A stretch of 64,000 bases of DNA from JABCPO02 sp963542845. Lineage in GTDB: Bacteria > Bacillota > Clostridia > TANB77 > CAG-508. Positions 8,626-18,130 of this stretch are shown piece after piece; the stretch's first letter is position 1, and each line of letters begins with the position of its first letter. The notes beneath the pieces were generated by a model. It did no database searches. It was given only the letters and a program-made list of their open reading frames with translations, and had not been told where the DNA came from. The position numbers were made by a program, and so were the translations under genes. The stretch is from NCBI GenBank assembly GCA_963542845.1, contig CAUTZA010000003.1, positions 55,550-119,549 on the forward strand. The letters are read 5' to 3'.

Positions 8626-11600
8626 TTATTTCTTAATAACTTCTGTCATATTATTTACAAGTATAATGGCTTCATCTTCTTTTATACTTAATTTTCCATA
8701 TATACCAACAACATTATTTTCTTTTATAATATCCTTATATCTATCATATACACTTTCAAATATCATAAGATTCATTGTTCCATATATATCTTCAAGTTCA
8801 ACAAAACAAATCATATTTCCTTTTCTACTTATCTTTTTATTAATACTGTTTATTATCCCTACTGTTTTTATAATATCTTCATCTTTAAATTTTGTTGTCT
8901 TTTCTTCTTCATCACTATATTCTATTCCATTTTCTATGTCTTCGTCTATTATATTTTCTATATTTCCTGCATTTCCTGTAAGATTTACAAAATCTATTGA
9001 ATTAAATGTAATAACATTTTTAAGCTTATCATATATCTTAGTAATTGGATGTCCTGATATGTATATTCCTATCATTTCTTTTTCATCAAGTAATTTTTCT
9101 TTTTCTGACATATCTTTAACATCTATATATAGGTGGTCCACTTCATCTTTTTTATCATCATCTTCTTCAAATATTTCAAACATACTTGTTTGATCTTTCA
9201 TAACACTTGTATTTGATTTTGTAAAATATTCTATAATATCTTCATATGATTCTAATAGTTTTTTTCTGTTATTTTCAAGTTCATCAAACGCTCCTGCTCT
9301 TATCAAAGATTCTATTGATTTCTTATTTACTCCAAGTTTTGATACACGTTTTATAAAATCGGTAAAGTTAATATATTCACCATTTTGTATTCTTTCATTT
9401 ACAACTATCTTTGCTGAAGCACCAACATTTTTTACACTTCCGAAGTCCAAAACGAATAATTTTCTTTCCTTTTTCTACAGAGAATTTTATAAAACTTTTG
9501 TTAATACTTGGTTTTAGTACTTCAACACCTTGCTTTTTAGCATCTTCTATATATATAGGAACTTTATCTAGATTTCCTAAATAACTATTCATTGTTGCTG
9601 CCAAAAACTCTTCTAAATAATATGTTTTTAGGTACGCTGTTTTGTATGATAGAACTGCATATGCCGCTGCATGTGACTTATTAAATGCATATTTAGCAAA
9701 TTCTGCCATTTCATCAAATATTGTATTTGCTGATTTTGCATCTATACCATTTCTAACACAGCCTGGAACTTTAACCTCTCCATCTTCAACAAGTCCATTT
9801 ATAAATATTTCTCTTTCTTTTTCCATTACATCAAGCTTTTTCTTACCCATTGCTCTTCTTACTAGGTCTGCTCTTCCGAAGAGAATATCCTGCTAGTTTT
9901 CTAACTATTTCCATAACCTGTTCTTGATATACCATACAACCATATGTAACACTTAAAATACTTTCTAAAGCTTTATGGGTATATACATTATGTCCTGGGT
10001 TTCTTTTTCCTTTAATATATCTAGGTATTTGATCCATTGGTCCTGGACGATATAATGAAACACCTGCTATTATATCTTCTAAATTATCAGGCCTTAATTC
10101 TTTCATAAACTTAATCATACCTGCAGATTCAAACTGGAATATTCCCATTGTATTACCACTTTGCCAAAGTTCATAAACCTTTTTATCGTTAAAATCCTTG
10201 TCATATGTTATATCAATACCTCTTGTTTTTTTTACAATATCTTCACACTCCCTTATAACTGTAAGGGTTCTAAGTCCTAAGAAATCCATCTTAAGAAGTC
10301 CTAATTCTTCTAATGTTGTCATTGTATATTGTGTAACAACATTGTTATCATTTAAATATAGTGGTACATATGTATTTACTGGATCTTTTGTTATAACTAC
10401 ACCGGCATGCATGTGTTGATGCATTTCTTGGCATTCCTTCTAATTTTTTAGCATTATCTATTAGATTTTTAATTTCTTCATCATTATCATATTCTTCTTT
10501 TAATTCTTTACTTTCTTCCAATGCAGTTTCTATTGTTATCTTATTTTTCATTGGTATCATCTTAGCTATTTTGTCTACCTTTGCATATGGCATATTAAGA
10601 ACTCTTCCTACATCTCTTATAACCATTCTTGCAGACATTGTACCAAATGTTATAATCTGTGCTACATGATCTTTTCCATATTTTCTTTCAACATATCTTA
10701 TAACTTCTTCTCTTCTTTCATTACAAAAGTCTATATCAAAGTCTGGCATGCTTATTCTATCTGGATTTAAAAATCTTTCAAAAAGTAATCCATATTTTAT
10801 AGGGTCAATATCTGTTATATCTAGTGCATATGCAACAATTGATCCTGCTCCAGAACCTCTTCCGTGGTCCTACTGGTATTTTTTGTGATTTTGCATATGT
10901 TATAAAATCCCAGACTATAAGGAAATAGTCTGTATATCCCATCTTAATAATTACATCTAGCTCATATTTTATCCTATCTACTATTTCCTTATTTTCTACA
11001 TAATTTTCACCATATTTTTTAACAATACCTTCATATGTTTTTTGTTTTAAATATTCTTCATGTTTTTCACCATTTGGTGTATCAAAATTAGGTAACTTTG
11101 TATTTCCAAATTCAAATTCAAAATTACATTTTTCTGCTATTTTAACTGTATTTTCTAATGCTTCTGGGAAATTTGCAAATTCCTTTTTTATTTCTTCTGG
11201 TGATTTAATATATAATGTGTCAACATCTATTTTCATTCTATCTTCATCATCTATCTTTTTACCAGTTTGGATACAAATTAATATATCTTGTGCTTTTACA
11301 TCTTCTTTACATGTATAGTGAACATCATTTGTTGCAACAAGTGGTATATTAAGTTCTTTTGAAAGTTTAACAATCTTTTGATTTACTATTTTTTGTTCTT
11401 CAATACCATTTGCCTGTATTTCTAAATAATAATCATCTCCAAAAACATCTCTATACCATTTAGCAACTTCTTTTCCTTTTTCATAATCTTCAATTATATT
11501 TCTTGCAAGCTCACCTGCTAAACATCCAGATAAACATATTAATCCTTCTGAATGTTCTTTCAATGTTTCTCTATCTATTCTCGGCTTATAATACATACCT

Positions 11601-11935
11601 TCTGTATTTGCTATAGACACCAATTTTATAATATTCTTGTATCCAATTTCATTTTTAGCTAATAGTCCTAAATGATATCTTGTATCATCAATCCCTGGTT
11701 CCTTATCTTGCATTCTTCTTTTAGCCATATATATTTCTACACCTATTATAGGTTTTACACCTTCTTTTTTACATGCCTTGTAAAAATCTACAGCCCCAAA
11801 CATATTCCCATGGTCTGTTAATGCAACTGCATCCATTCCTAAGCTTTTAACTATTTTTGGTATTTCTTTAATCCTGTTTACACCATCTAACAAACTATAT
11901 TCACTATGTAAGTGTAAATGTACAAATTCCCCCAT
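8626..11935 (-). CDS. dnaE: DNA polymerase III alpha subunit DnaE, four +1 CGG frameshifts
   Basis: Replicative polymerase. The N-terminal PHP domain starts with FVHLHLHSEYSLLDG, the catalytic core has PDFDIDF, then come the finger, helix-hairpin-helix and C-terminal OB-fold domains. Five frame blocks join through four sites: 10862-10864 gives VGPGRGSGAGSIVAYALD; 10402-10404 gives THACGVVITKD; 9876-9878 gives AGYSLGRADLVRRAMG; 9440-9442 gives RFGLGSVKNVGA. In each, CGGN is read as a glycine that the family conserves. Length minus four bases is divisible by three, giving 1101 residues, the usual DnaE size. Without shifting, the product would stop soon after residue 355, before the catalytic aspartates. 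Confidence 0.95.
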
Positions 11936-11943
11936 ATCATCCT

Positions 11944-12746
11944 CTAATATTCCACACTGTATAACATAAGTCCATTTCCGTGGAACAGTCTTTCCGTGCT
12001 TTTGTTCTATCTTTTGCTTCTAACACTTCTTTCATTTCTTCTGGTCTTCTTTTTCCGAAGTCCTATTTCTAAAAGTGTCCCAACTATTATCCTTACCATA
12101 TTATACAAAAATCCATTTCCTGTAATTTGTATAATAATCCTATTTTCATTTTTTCCATCTTTTCCTATATTTTCTTCCGAATATTTTCCATATATATCAA
12201 CATTTTTTCTCTCAATTGATATATCATATATTGTTCTTACCGTTGTTTTCTTGTTTTCTCCTGAAGATTTAAATGACTTAAAATCATGTTCCCCAATTAG
12301 GTATTTTGCAGCTTTCTTCATTCTTTCAACATCAAGCTCTTTTCCTACAAAATATTCCCTATTTTTAGTAATTGCTGAAACATATTCATTATCATTTAAT
12401 GTATATACATATGTTTTTTTCTTTGCATTAAACCTACTGTTAAAATCTATATCTACTTCTTCAATCCCTTTTATACAAACATTTTTAGCTCTTGAATTAA
12501 ACCCAAGCATTATACTTCTTAATTGTATCTTATCATTTTCCGTCTTAAAATTTGCTACTTGATTTAATGCACTTACATTTGCATCTGTTCTTCCGAGACC
12601 CGAACAACCTCTATCTCTTCTGAAAGTATTGATGAAAGTACTTTTTCTACTTCTCCTTGAACAGTCTTAACAGTTTTACCAGTCTGTTTTTGCCATCCTT
12701 TAAATAATAGTCCATCATATTCTAATATTATTTTAATATTTCTCAT
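11944..12746 (-). CDS. truA: tRNA pseudouridine synthase A, five +1 CGG frameshifts
   Basis: Makes pseudouridine 38-40 in the tRNA anticodon arm. Start ATG at 12746. Sites, in translation order: 12600-12602 and 12593-12595, separated by a single codon and together giving VVGSGRTDANVSAL with the catalytic aspartate; 12055-12057 giving IGLGKRRPEEM; 11994-11996 and 11978-11980 giving KAGKTVPGNGLMLYSVEY and then TAG. Each skips the C of CGG before a glycine codon. Length minus five bases is divisible by three and gives 265 residues, normal for TruA. It ends 9 bases before dnaE starts and begins 3 bases after mnmA. It has the highest shift-site density in the window. Confidence 0.94.
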
Positions 12747-12749
12747 ATA

Positions 12750-13860
12750 TTAAACCTTTAATCTTTCTTCTCCCATATATACCTTGTCAATTATTGCACC
12801 ACCTAGACAAACTTCTCCATCATAAAATACTACAGATTGTCCTGGAGTTACTGCTCTTACTTTTTCTGCATATATAACCTCTACAGTATTATTTTCTCCA
12901 ACAATTACTTTAACTTTTGTATCTGGTTGCCTATATCTAAATTTTGCAGTACATTCAAATTCTTTTCCTAAATCATGTTTTGTGGTATATGAAAAATCTG
13001 TTGCTGTTAATCTATCTGAATATAGTTTTTCATTATGATATCCTTGACATACATATAGTATATTTTTTTCTAAATCTTTACCACATACAAACCATGCATC
13101 AAATTCTGCATCCTTACTTCCACCAATTCCGAAGTCCATGTCTTTGGCCTATTGTATAATACATAAGTCCATCATGAGTCCCCCTTACATTTCCATCTAA
13201 GTCAATCATTTTTCCTTTTTTAGCTGGTAAATATCTTGTTAAAAATTCTTTAAAATTCTTTTCACCTATAAAACAGATACCTGTTGAATCTTTTTTCCTT
13301 GCTGTTGAAAGCCCTGCTTCTTCAGCTATCTTTCTAACTTCAGGTTTTTCCATTTCTCCTACTGGAAATAATATATTTTCTATTTGTTCTTGTTTTAATT
13401 GGCTTAAAAAATATGTTTGGTCCTTATTCCCATCAAGTCCTCTTAAAAGAAATGTTTCTCCATTTTCCTTTTTTGTTCTTGCATAATGTCCTGTTGCCAC
13501 AAAATCTGCTCCAAGTTCTTTTGCATAATCTAAAAACACCTTAAATTTTATCTCCTTATTACACATTACATCTGGATTTGGTGTTCTTCCCTTTCTGTAT
13601 TCTGATAAGAAATATTCAAAAACCTTATCCCAATATTCTTTTTCAAAATTAACTGAATAATATGGTATTTCTAATTTTTCACATACTTCTACAACATCAT
13701 TGTAATCTTTTTCCGCTTCACACACACCGTTTTCATCTTTTTCTTCCCAGTTTTTCATAAAAACACCAATTACATTATATCCTTGTTTTTTAAGCAAGTA
13801 TGCTGATACTGATGAATCAACACCTCCACTCATTCCTACTACTACTGTCTTTTTTTCCAT
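12750..13860 (-). CDS. mnmA: tRNA-specific 2-thiouridylase MnmA, one +1 CGG frameshift
   Basis: Thiolates U34 of Lys, Glu and Gln tRNAs using sulfur relayed from a cysteine desulfurase. The PP-loop GMSGGVDSSVSAYLL is near the start; the first catalytic cysteine is in NPDVMCN and the second in GICFIGEK. The frame breaks at CGG 13129-13131; skipping its C turns a premature stop into YTIGQRHGLGIGGSKDA, the invariant MnmA block. Length minus one base is divisible by three, 369 residues. Its sulfur donor gene lies immediately upstream, the same order as in Bacillus. Confidence 0.95.
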
Positions 13861-13897
13861 ATTTACTCCATATACAATTATTATTAATCTTTCCCTT

Positions 13898-15115
13898 TTA
13901 TTTATTCTTAGTTCTTCTTTCCTCTATTTTTTCTAAGCTTTCTACAATTCTGTCTATATCTTCAAAAGTATTATATCCACCTATTCCAATCCTAATGCTA
14001 TGTTTTGCTCTTTCTTCATCATATATTTTTTCTATTACCTTACTATGTAATATATTTCCTGAAGAACAAGCACTTCCTCCTGATATATATATACCATTTG
14101 CATCTAATATAGTTATTGCACTTTGTATATCAATATTTTTTAAATATATACTTGTAATTTCATCTAGATATTCATCTTCTTTTAAACCATCATTACAATT
14201 TATTTCATATTCAATTTTTGATTCCTTCAATTTAGTCTCTAAATATTTTCTTAATTCTTTAACTTTTGAATGTATATCATTTTCCACAATATCTTCTAAT
14301 ATTCTTCCTGCTACTATTATTGCTAAAGCATCTATAGTACCAGACTTCATTCCACTTTCTTGATTACCACCAAAAAGTATTGGAATCATTTTCTTATCTC
14401 TTGCATATATTATTCCAGAACTATTAAGTCCTCCCATTTTATGAAATGATACTGTTATATAGTCTAGTTTCATTTCTTCTACATCTATTTTCTTCTTACC
14501 AAATACCTGAACACAGTCACTATGGAATAATATCTTATCTTCTGAATCTCTTAGCCTTGAATTATTATAATCTGATATTATCTCTCCTATTTTTCTAATA
14601 TTATTCATAACTCCTGTTTCATTATTTGCTGCCATTATGCTTACAAGTACTGTTTTTGAAGATAATTTTTTCTTTAAATCTTCTATATCCACTCTTCCAT
14701 ATTTATCACTATCAACATATATAATATTAAATCCAAATTCTTTTAATCTTTCTAAACTTGAAAGTACGGATTCATGTTCCATATTACTTGTTAATATATC
14801 AAATGTTTCTCCATTTGTTATTCTAGAAGCATACTTATTAAGTATATAGTTAAATACCATATTATTTCCTTCTGTTCCGCCAGATACAAAAAATATATCT
14901 TCATAATTACAATTAATATATTCTGCTATTTGTTTTCTTACCTTTTCTATTTTTCCCTTAATAGTTTTCCCCATTGTATGGTTACTATGTGGATTAGCAT
15001 CTATTTCTTCTAATTCTCCTATAATCTCTTTTATTATCTTCCAATTCTTTAAATATGTTGATGCACTATCTAAATATACCTTTTTCAAAATATTTCCTTC
15101 CTTATCTTTTAGCAT
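13898..15115 (-). CDS. iscS: Cysteine desulfurase (IscS/NifS family)
   Basis: PLP enzyme that removes sulfur from cysteine, here probably for the MnmA encoded next to it. Start chosen at 15115, where AAGGA lies upstream; an earlier in-frame ATG exists at 15139. Visible motifs: YLDSASTYLKN at the start, the PLP-stacking histidine in NMEHESV, the PLP aspartate region SDCVQVFGK, the Schiff-base lysine in SFHKMGG, and the catalytic cysteine loop GGSACSSGN. 405 residues, slightly longer than usual. The structured RNA at 15152-15291 lies immediately upstream and ends in a terminator, so it may control this gene. Confidence 0.9.
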   Translation of the reverse strand: MLKDKEGNILKKVYLDSASTYLKNWKIIKEIIGELEEIDANPHSNHTMGKTIKGKIEKVRKQIAEYINCNYEDIFFVSGGTEGNNMVFNYILNKYASRITNGETFDILTSNMEHESVLSSLERLKEFGFNIIYVDSDKYGRVDIEDLKKKLSSKTVLVSIMAANNETGVMNNIRKIGEIISDYNNSRLRDSEDKILFHSDCVQVFGKKKIDVEEMKLDYITVSFHKMGGLNSSGIIYARDKKMIPILFGGNQESGMKSGTIDALAIIVAGRILEDIVENDIHSKVKELRKYLETKLKESKIEYEINCNDGLKEDEYLDEITSIYLKNIDIQSAITILDANGIYISGGSACSSGNILHSKVIEKIYDEERAKHSIRIGIGGYNTFEDIDRIVESLEKIEERRTKNK

Positions 15116-15151
15116 AATTTTCCTTATATATTTTATCATATCTAGATATAT

Positions 15152-15291
15152 AAAAAAAGAGACACTATTTTCAAGTATCTCTTATATAGGTTAGGTGGGA
15201 CTGCCACCCCCCACATCTTCTTGTCACCTTCCCTTAAGGGCTTGGCGCGTTGGGACAGCGTAACTTAATACTTTTCAACTTCTAACCTATA
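15152..15291 (-). ncRNA. Structured RNA upstream of iscS (6S-like or cis-acting leader)
   Basis: A GC-rich island in AT-rich DNA. The closing stem ATAGGTTAG / CTAACCTAT encloses about 108 bases; inner helices include CTGTCCC / GGGTGGCAG and CGCC-AAG-CCC-TTAA-GGG-AA-GGTG, giving a rod shape. A promoter sits at 15297-15325 so that transcription would begin at the first base of the closing stem. A separate terminator hairpin (AGAGATACT / AGTGTCTCT, then seven T) ends it at 15152. 6S RNA is favoured by its shape and by the position of 6S near iscS-mnmA in Bacillus. It is shorter than typical 6S, and an attenuating leader of iscS is the alternative. Confidence 0.55.
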
Positions 15292-15296
15292 TTTAT

Positions 15297-15325
15297 ATAA
15301 TATCAGTTTCTCATATATAGTTCAA
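15297..15325 (-). promoter_or_regulatory. Promoter of the structured RNA
   Basis: TTGAAC (15320-15325), 17-base spacer, TATTAT (15297-15302) on the minus strand. Confidence 0.7.
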
Positions 15326-15489
15326 TCTTCTTATGACTTTAATTTAACAAAAAATAATATTAAATACATTTATTTTTAATAATTATACTGTATTTATTGA
15401 CTTTTTAACATTAATCATATATTCAACTTTTTTTATAATATAACATTTTCTAAATAACAAAAAACAACCATATAACTGGTTGCATTTCT

Positions 15490-15578
15490 TGGTGCAGTTG
15501 GCCGGAATCGAACCGGCACGAGGGTTAAGCCTCGCAGGATTTTAAGTCCTGTGCGTCTACCTATTCCGCCACAACTGC
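15490..15578 (-). tRNA. tRNA-Leu (UAA)
   Basis: Complete cloverleaf with long variable arm. The anticodon loop CTTAAAA gives anticodon TAA. CCA is encoded. Confidence 0.95.
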
Positions 15579-15605
15579 ATATTGTTTGGAACAATTCCAT
15601 TAATA

Positions 15606-15691
15606 TGGTGGGCAGGGTAGGATTCGAACCTACGTACTCTCACGAGAACAGATTTACAGTCTGCCGCCTTTAACCACTCGACCACCTACCC
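15606..15691 (-). tRNA. tRNA-Tyr (GUA)
   Basis: Cloverleaf with acceptor GGGTAGG / CCTGCCC, anticodon GTA within CTGTAAA, long variable arm, encoded CCA. Confidence 0.95.
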
Positions 15692-15702
15692 AAATAAATT
15701 AA

Positions 15703-15779
15703 TGGTGCACCCTCAAGGACTCGAACCTTGGACCCACCGGTTATGAGCCGGTTGCTCTGACCAACTGAGCTAAGGGTGC
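15703..15779 (-). tRNA. tRNA-Met (CAU), elongator type
   Basis: Acceptor GCACCCT / AGGGTGC, anticodon stem CCGG closing the loop CTCATAA, encoded CCA. The arm resembles clostridial elongator tRNA-Met. A tRNA-Ile with lysidine-modified CAU cannot be fully excluded. Confidence 0.88.
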
Positions 15780-15894
15780 AACCGTACTTTTCAGTACATG
15801 AATTATTTTAATATATATACTCTCTTTTGTCAATCTATTTTATATATTTTTTTCTTTATTTTTAAAAAAGATTGAAATATGTAGAGTATATACA

Positions 15895-16518
15895 TTATTT
15901 TTCTTCTAAGTATTCAAATAATACATTATATTCTTTATACTCATCACTTGAATTTACAAGCCCTTTTATAATCTTCTTAGCGTTTTCATCTGCAAGATTT
16001 AACATACTATTTGCTTCTGCATCTTTTACTGCTTGTTCTTCCATTTTCTTAAGACTATCATTGTGTTCTGTCATATTTATCTTTGTAAAAATGCTATCAG
16101 AATCTAAATAAGCTCTAAATGAATCTGTATTTATCTTAGCCTTATATATTTTTGCATGTGGCAATTTTATCTTAACATTTTTTTGTTCTTTTTCTACATT
16201 ATATGTTATTTTACTAAAATCAACTCCTGCATCTACTTCTATATCATAGCTAAATATCTTTCTTGTTTCTGTAAAAGGTATTTTAAACAAATTAAAAAAA
16301 TCTATATTTTTCTTATTATCTTTTACAACTGTTAAATATGCTGTTTGTGTTACAAGTTGTCCAACATTTTCAAACCCTAGCTTAGTAGTTTTTGGTGAAG
16401 AACTTATATACTTTGTTCCTAAATTTGCAGTTATTTGAACTGCTGCTAGTGCAATAATAATTATAGCTGCCCATTTCACTATAGTTATTACTTTATCCAT
16501 TATCCCTTTGTTTTTCAT
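15895..16518 (-). CDS. DUF4230 family membrane-anchored protein
   Basis: 207 residues: a single N-terminal membrane segment (about residues 10-30), then an extracytoplasmic part with LVTQTAYLTVVKD, the FSYDIEVDAGVDFSKI pattern and VKIKLPHAKI, which I recognise as the DUF4230 family (function unknown). Ribosome site AAAGGAA before the ATG at 16518. It has no operon partner: tRNA genes lie downstream and the rplT terminator upstream. No CGG site. Confidence 0.8.
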   Translation of the reverse strand: MKNKGIMDKVITIVKWAAIIIIALAAVQITANLGTKYISSSPKTTKLGFENVGQLVTQTAYLTVVKDNKKNIDFFNLFKIPFTETRKIFSYDIEVDAGVDFSKITYNVEKEQKNVKIKLPHAKIYKAKINTDSFRAYLDSDSIFTKINMTEHNDSLKKMEEQAVKDAEANSMLNLADENAKKIIKGLVNSSDEYKEYNVLFEYLEEK

Positions 16519-16590
16519 GATAGTTCCTTTTCTCGCTTAATAATAATTAAATTATATATTCACATATATGGTTTGTCAAACAGTTATATT

Positions 16591-16618
16591 AGAAAAAGAT
16601 CTCAGTTGTTGAGATCCT
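16591..16618 (-). terminator. Rho-independent terminator after rplT
   Basis: GGATCTCA / TGAGATC stem followed by TTTTT on the minus strand. Confidence 0.85.
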
Positions 16619-16633
16619 TTTAATATTTCTTAA

Positions 16634-16981
16634 TTATTTTGTTATTTTTTCTACTAAAGCTTTAAATCCTTGTGCATCATTTACAGCCATTTCTGCTAAC
16701 ATTTTTCTGTTAATGTTTATATTAGCTTTCTTTAAACCGTTTATTAATTGACTGTAAGTAACATTGTTTGCTCTTGCTGCTGCATTTATTCTTATTATCC
16801 AAAGTTTTCTAAATTCTCTTTTTCTTCTCTTTCTTCCGAAATATGCATAAACTCCTGATTTCATAACAGCTTGTTTAGCTATTTTGTAGTTTGTACCTTT
16901 TCTTCCGAAATATCCTTTAGCTTGTTTTATTACTTTTTTATGTCTTTTTCTAGTAGTTTTACCTGCTTTTATTCTTGCCAT
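16634..16981 (-). CDS. rplT: 50S ribosomal protein bL20
   Basis: 115 residues, typical length, starting MARIKAGKTTRKRHKK and containing GYFGRKGTNYKIAKQAV and WIIRINAAAR. bL20 is an early-assembly 23S rRNA binder and in Firmicutes represses its own operon through the infC leader. Strong ribosome site AGGAGGT. The FGRK codons are TTC GGA, so the CGG triplets here are out of frame and no break occurs, a useful internal control. Confidence 0.98.
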   Translation of the reverse strand: MARIKAGKTTRKRHKKVIKQAKGYFGRKGTNYKIAKQAVMKSGVYAYFGRKRRKREFRKLWIIRINAAARANNVTYSQLINGLKKANININRKMLAEMAVNDAQGFKALVEKITK

Positions 16982-16991
16982 TTCCTACCTC

Positions 16992-17201
16992 CTATTTAAT
17001 CTTTCCATATGGTAATAGTTTTTTGATTTGTTTTACTCTTGATTTATCAACCATTCCATCTTGTACTCTAGCTGTTTTCTTTTGTCTCTTTGTTTTATTT
17101 GCTAATAAGTGTCTTCTATTTGCTTTAGTTCTTTTTAACTTACCTGTTCCTGTATGAGCATATCTTTTTGCTGCTGCTCTATTTGTTTTTATTTTTGGCA
17201 T
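16992..17201 (-). CDS. rpmI: 50S ribosomal protein bL35
   Basis: 69 residues starting MPKIKTNRAAAKRY and including HLLANKTKRQKK, the bL35 pattern. I use the ATG at 17201, 5 bases after GGAGGAA; an upstream in-frame ATG lies inside the ribosome site. It lies between infC and rplT, the standard order. Confidence 0.97.
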   Translation of the reverse strand: MPKIKTNRAAAKRYAHTGTGKLKRTKANRRHLLANKTKRQKKTARVQDGMVDKSRVKQIKKLLPYGKIK

Positions 17202-17222
17202 ATATTCCTCCTTCAAAATATA

Positions 17223-17714
17223 CTATTTTTTCTTTGATAATATCATATACATTGATTTACCTTCTAGTGATGGTTGTTTTGATACATCTGCAATTTCTTC
17301 TAATTCTTCTGCAAATTTAACTAATACTTCTTTACCCATATCAGTTTTAACAATTTCTCTTCCCCTGAATCTCATTGTTACTTTAACCCTATTTCCTTTA
17401 TTTAAAAATTCTCTAGCGTTTTTAACTTTGAAATTCATGTCATGTGTTGCAATATTAGCTGATAATCTAATTTCTTTTGTTTCTGCCATTTTAGAATTTT
17501 TCTTAGATTCTTTTTGTTTTTTAGCTCTTTCAAATGCCATCTTCCCATAATCCATAATTCTTGCTACAGGATTTACTGTATCTGGAGATACTAAAACTAA
17601 ATCTAATCCTTTTGAATCTGCAATATCTTGCGCTTTGTCTGTATCCATTACTCCCAATTGTTCACCATTTTCATCAATAACCTTTAATTTCTTAACCTTA
17701 ATTTGGTCATTCAT
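17223..17714 (-). CDS. infC: Translation initiation factor IF-3
   Basis: Binds the 30S subunit and checks start-codon pairing. The block VIDENGEQLGVMDTDKA and the RFRGREIVKTDMGKEVL segment are diagnostic; 163 residues from the ATG given. That ATG has only a weak ribosome site. Five codons upstream, in frame, is ATA (17727-17729), 5 bases after a perfect GGAGGT at 17735-17740. infC commonly starts with a rare codon (AUU in Escherichia coli), so ATA may be the real start and give N-terminal IKGQIMNDQIKV. First gene of infC-rpmI-rplT. Confidence 0.95.
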   Translation of the reverse strand: MNDQIKVKKLKVIDENGEQLGVMDTDKAQDIADSKGLDLVLVSPDTVNPVARIMDYGKMAFERAKKQKESKKNSKMAETKEIRLSANIATHDMNFKVKNAREFLNKGNRVKVTMRFRGREIVKTDMGKEVLVKFAEELEEIADVSKQPSLEGKSMYMILSKKK

Positions 17715-17745
17715 TATTTGTCCTTTTATATCTTACCTCCAAAAA

Positions 17746-17776
17746 AATAGACTTACCAAAAAAAAGAAAGTCTACA
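17746..17776 (-). terminator. Attenuator in the infC leader
   Basis: TAGACTT / AAGTCTA stem followed by seven T, placed just before the infC ribosome site. The leader from about 17870 also has complementary segments (CACCTTAAG, GACTAAGGTTA) that could form an alternative fold, as in the bL20 leader of Firmicutes. Confidence 0.75.
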
Positions 17777-17876
17777 TAAATATACAACACATAGAATATG
17801 TGTCAATTATTATATTATTAACCTTAGTCCTAACATAATCTTAAGGTGAGAATCATTTCTTCTTTTTCGTAAATAA

Positions 17877-17905
17877 ATAATACTACATTTCTAACTAATT
17901 GTCAA
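17877..17905 (-). promoter_or_regulatory. Promoter of infC-rpmI-rplT
   Basis: TTGACA (17900-17905), 17-base spacer, TATTAT (17877-17882) on the minus strand. It leaves a leader of about 140 bases. Confidence 0.85.
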
Positions 17906-17959
17906 ATACCATACTTAAAATTGAGTTTATTGCAATTGTATTTATAATATTATTTTTAT

Positions 17960-18121
17960 CTATTTATTATATAACTCTTCATTAAAATTAAACATTTCAT
18001 TTTCTATTATAGTATCTAGTGATATTTGTTTATTTAGAAAATCATTTAATCTCATATCATTAGTATAAAAATGTTCATTTTTCATATTAGTATTGTTTTT
18101 TTCCATCCAAGTTTCAATCAT
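17960..18121 (-). CDS. Small unknown protein, last gene of the MoxR-VWA operon
   Basis: 53 residues, acidic and asparagine-rich, starting MIETWMEKNN and ending EELYNK. The ATG at 18121 follows GAGGG by a few bases and lies 9 bases after the stop of the 318-residue gene, so it is most likely translated with it. No family recognised. Confidence 0.55.
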   Translation of the reverse strand: MIETWMEKNNTNMKNEHFYTNDMRLNDFLNKQISLDTIIENEMFNFNEELYNK

Positions 18122-18130
18122 TTTTCCCTC

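Noticed and set aside
10402..10404. A different kind of insertion (T or A in the GCATGC region) in dnaE
   Set aside because: Reading TGC as Cys and skipping the C of the next CGG gives HACGVV, so the same rule explains it.
8626..13860. Pseudogene decay of dnaE, truA and mnmA
   Set aside because: No nonsense codons or other frame changes occur in the restored reading, motifs are intact, and these are core genes.
15152..15291. SRP RNA or T-box leader
   Set aside because: The SRP helix 8 GGAAG loop motif is absent, and a T-box would need a longer stem I and the usual ACCGCG sequence; only a partial GGGTGGCA resemblance exists.
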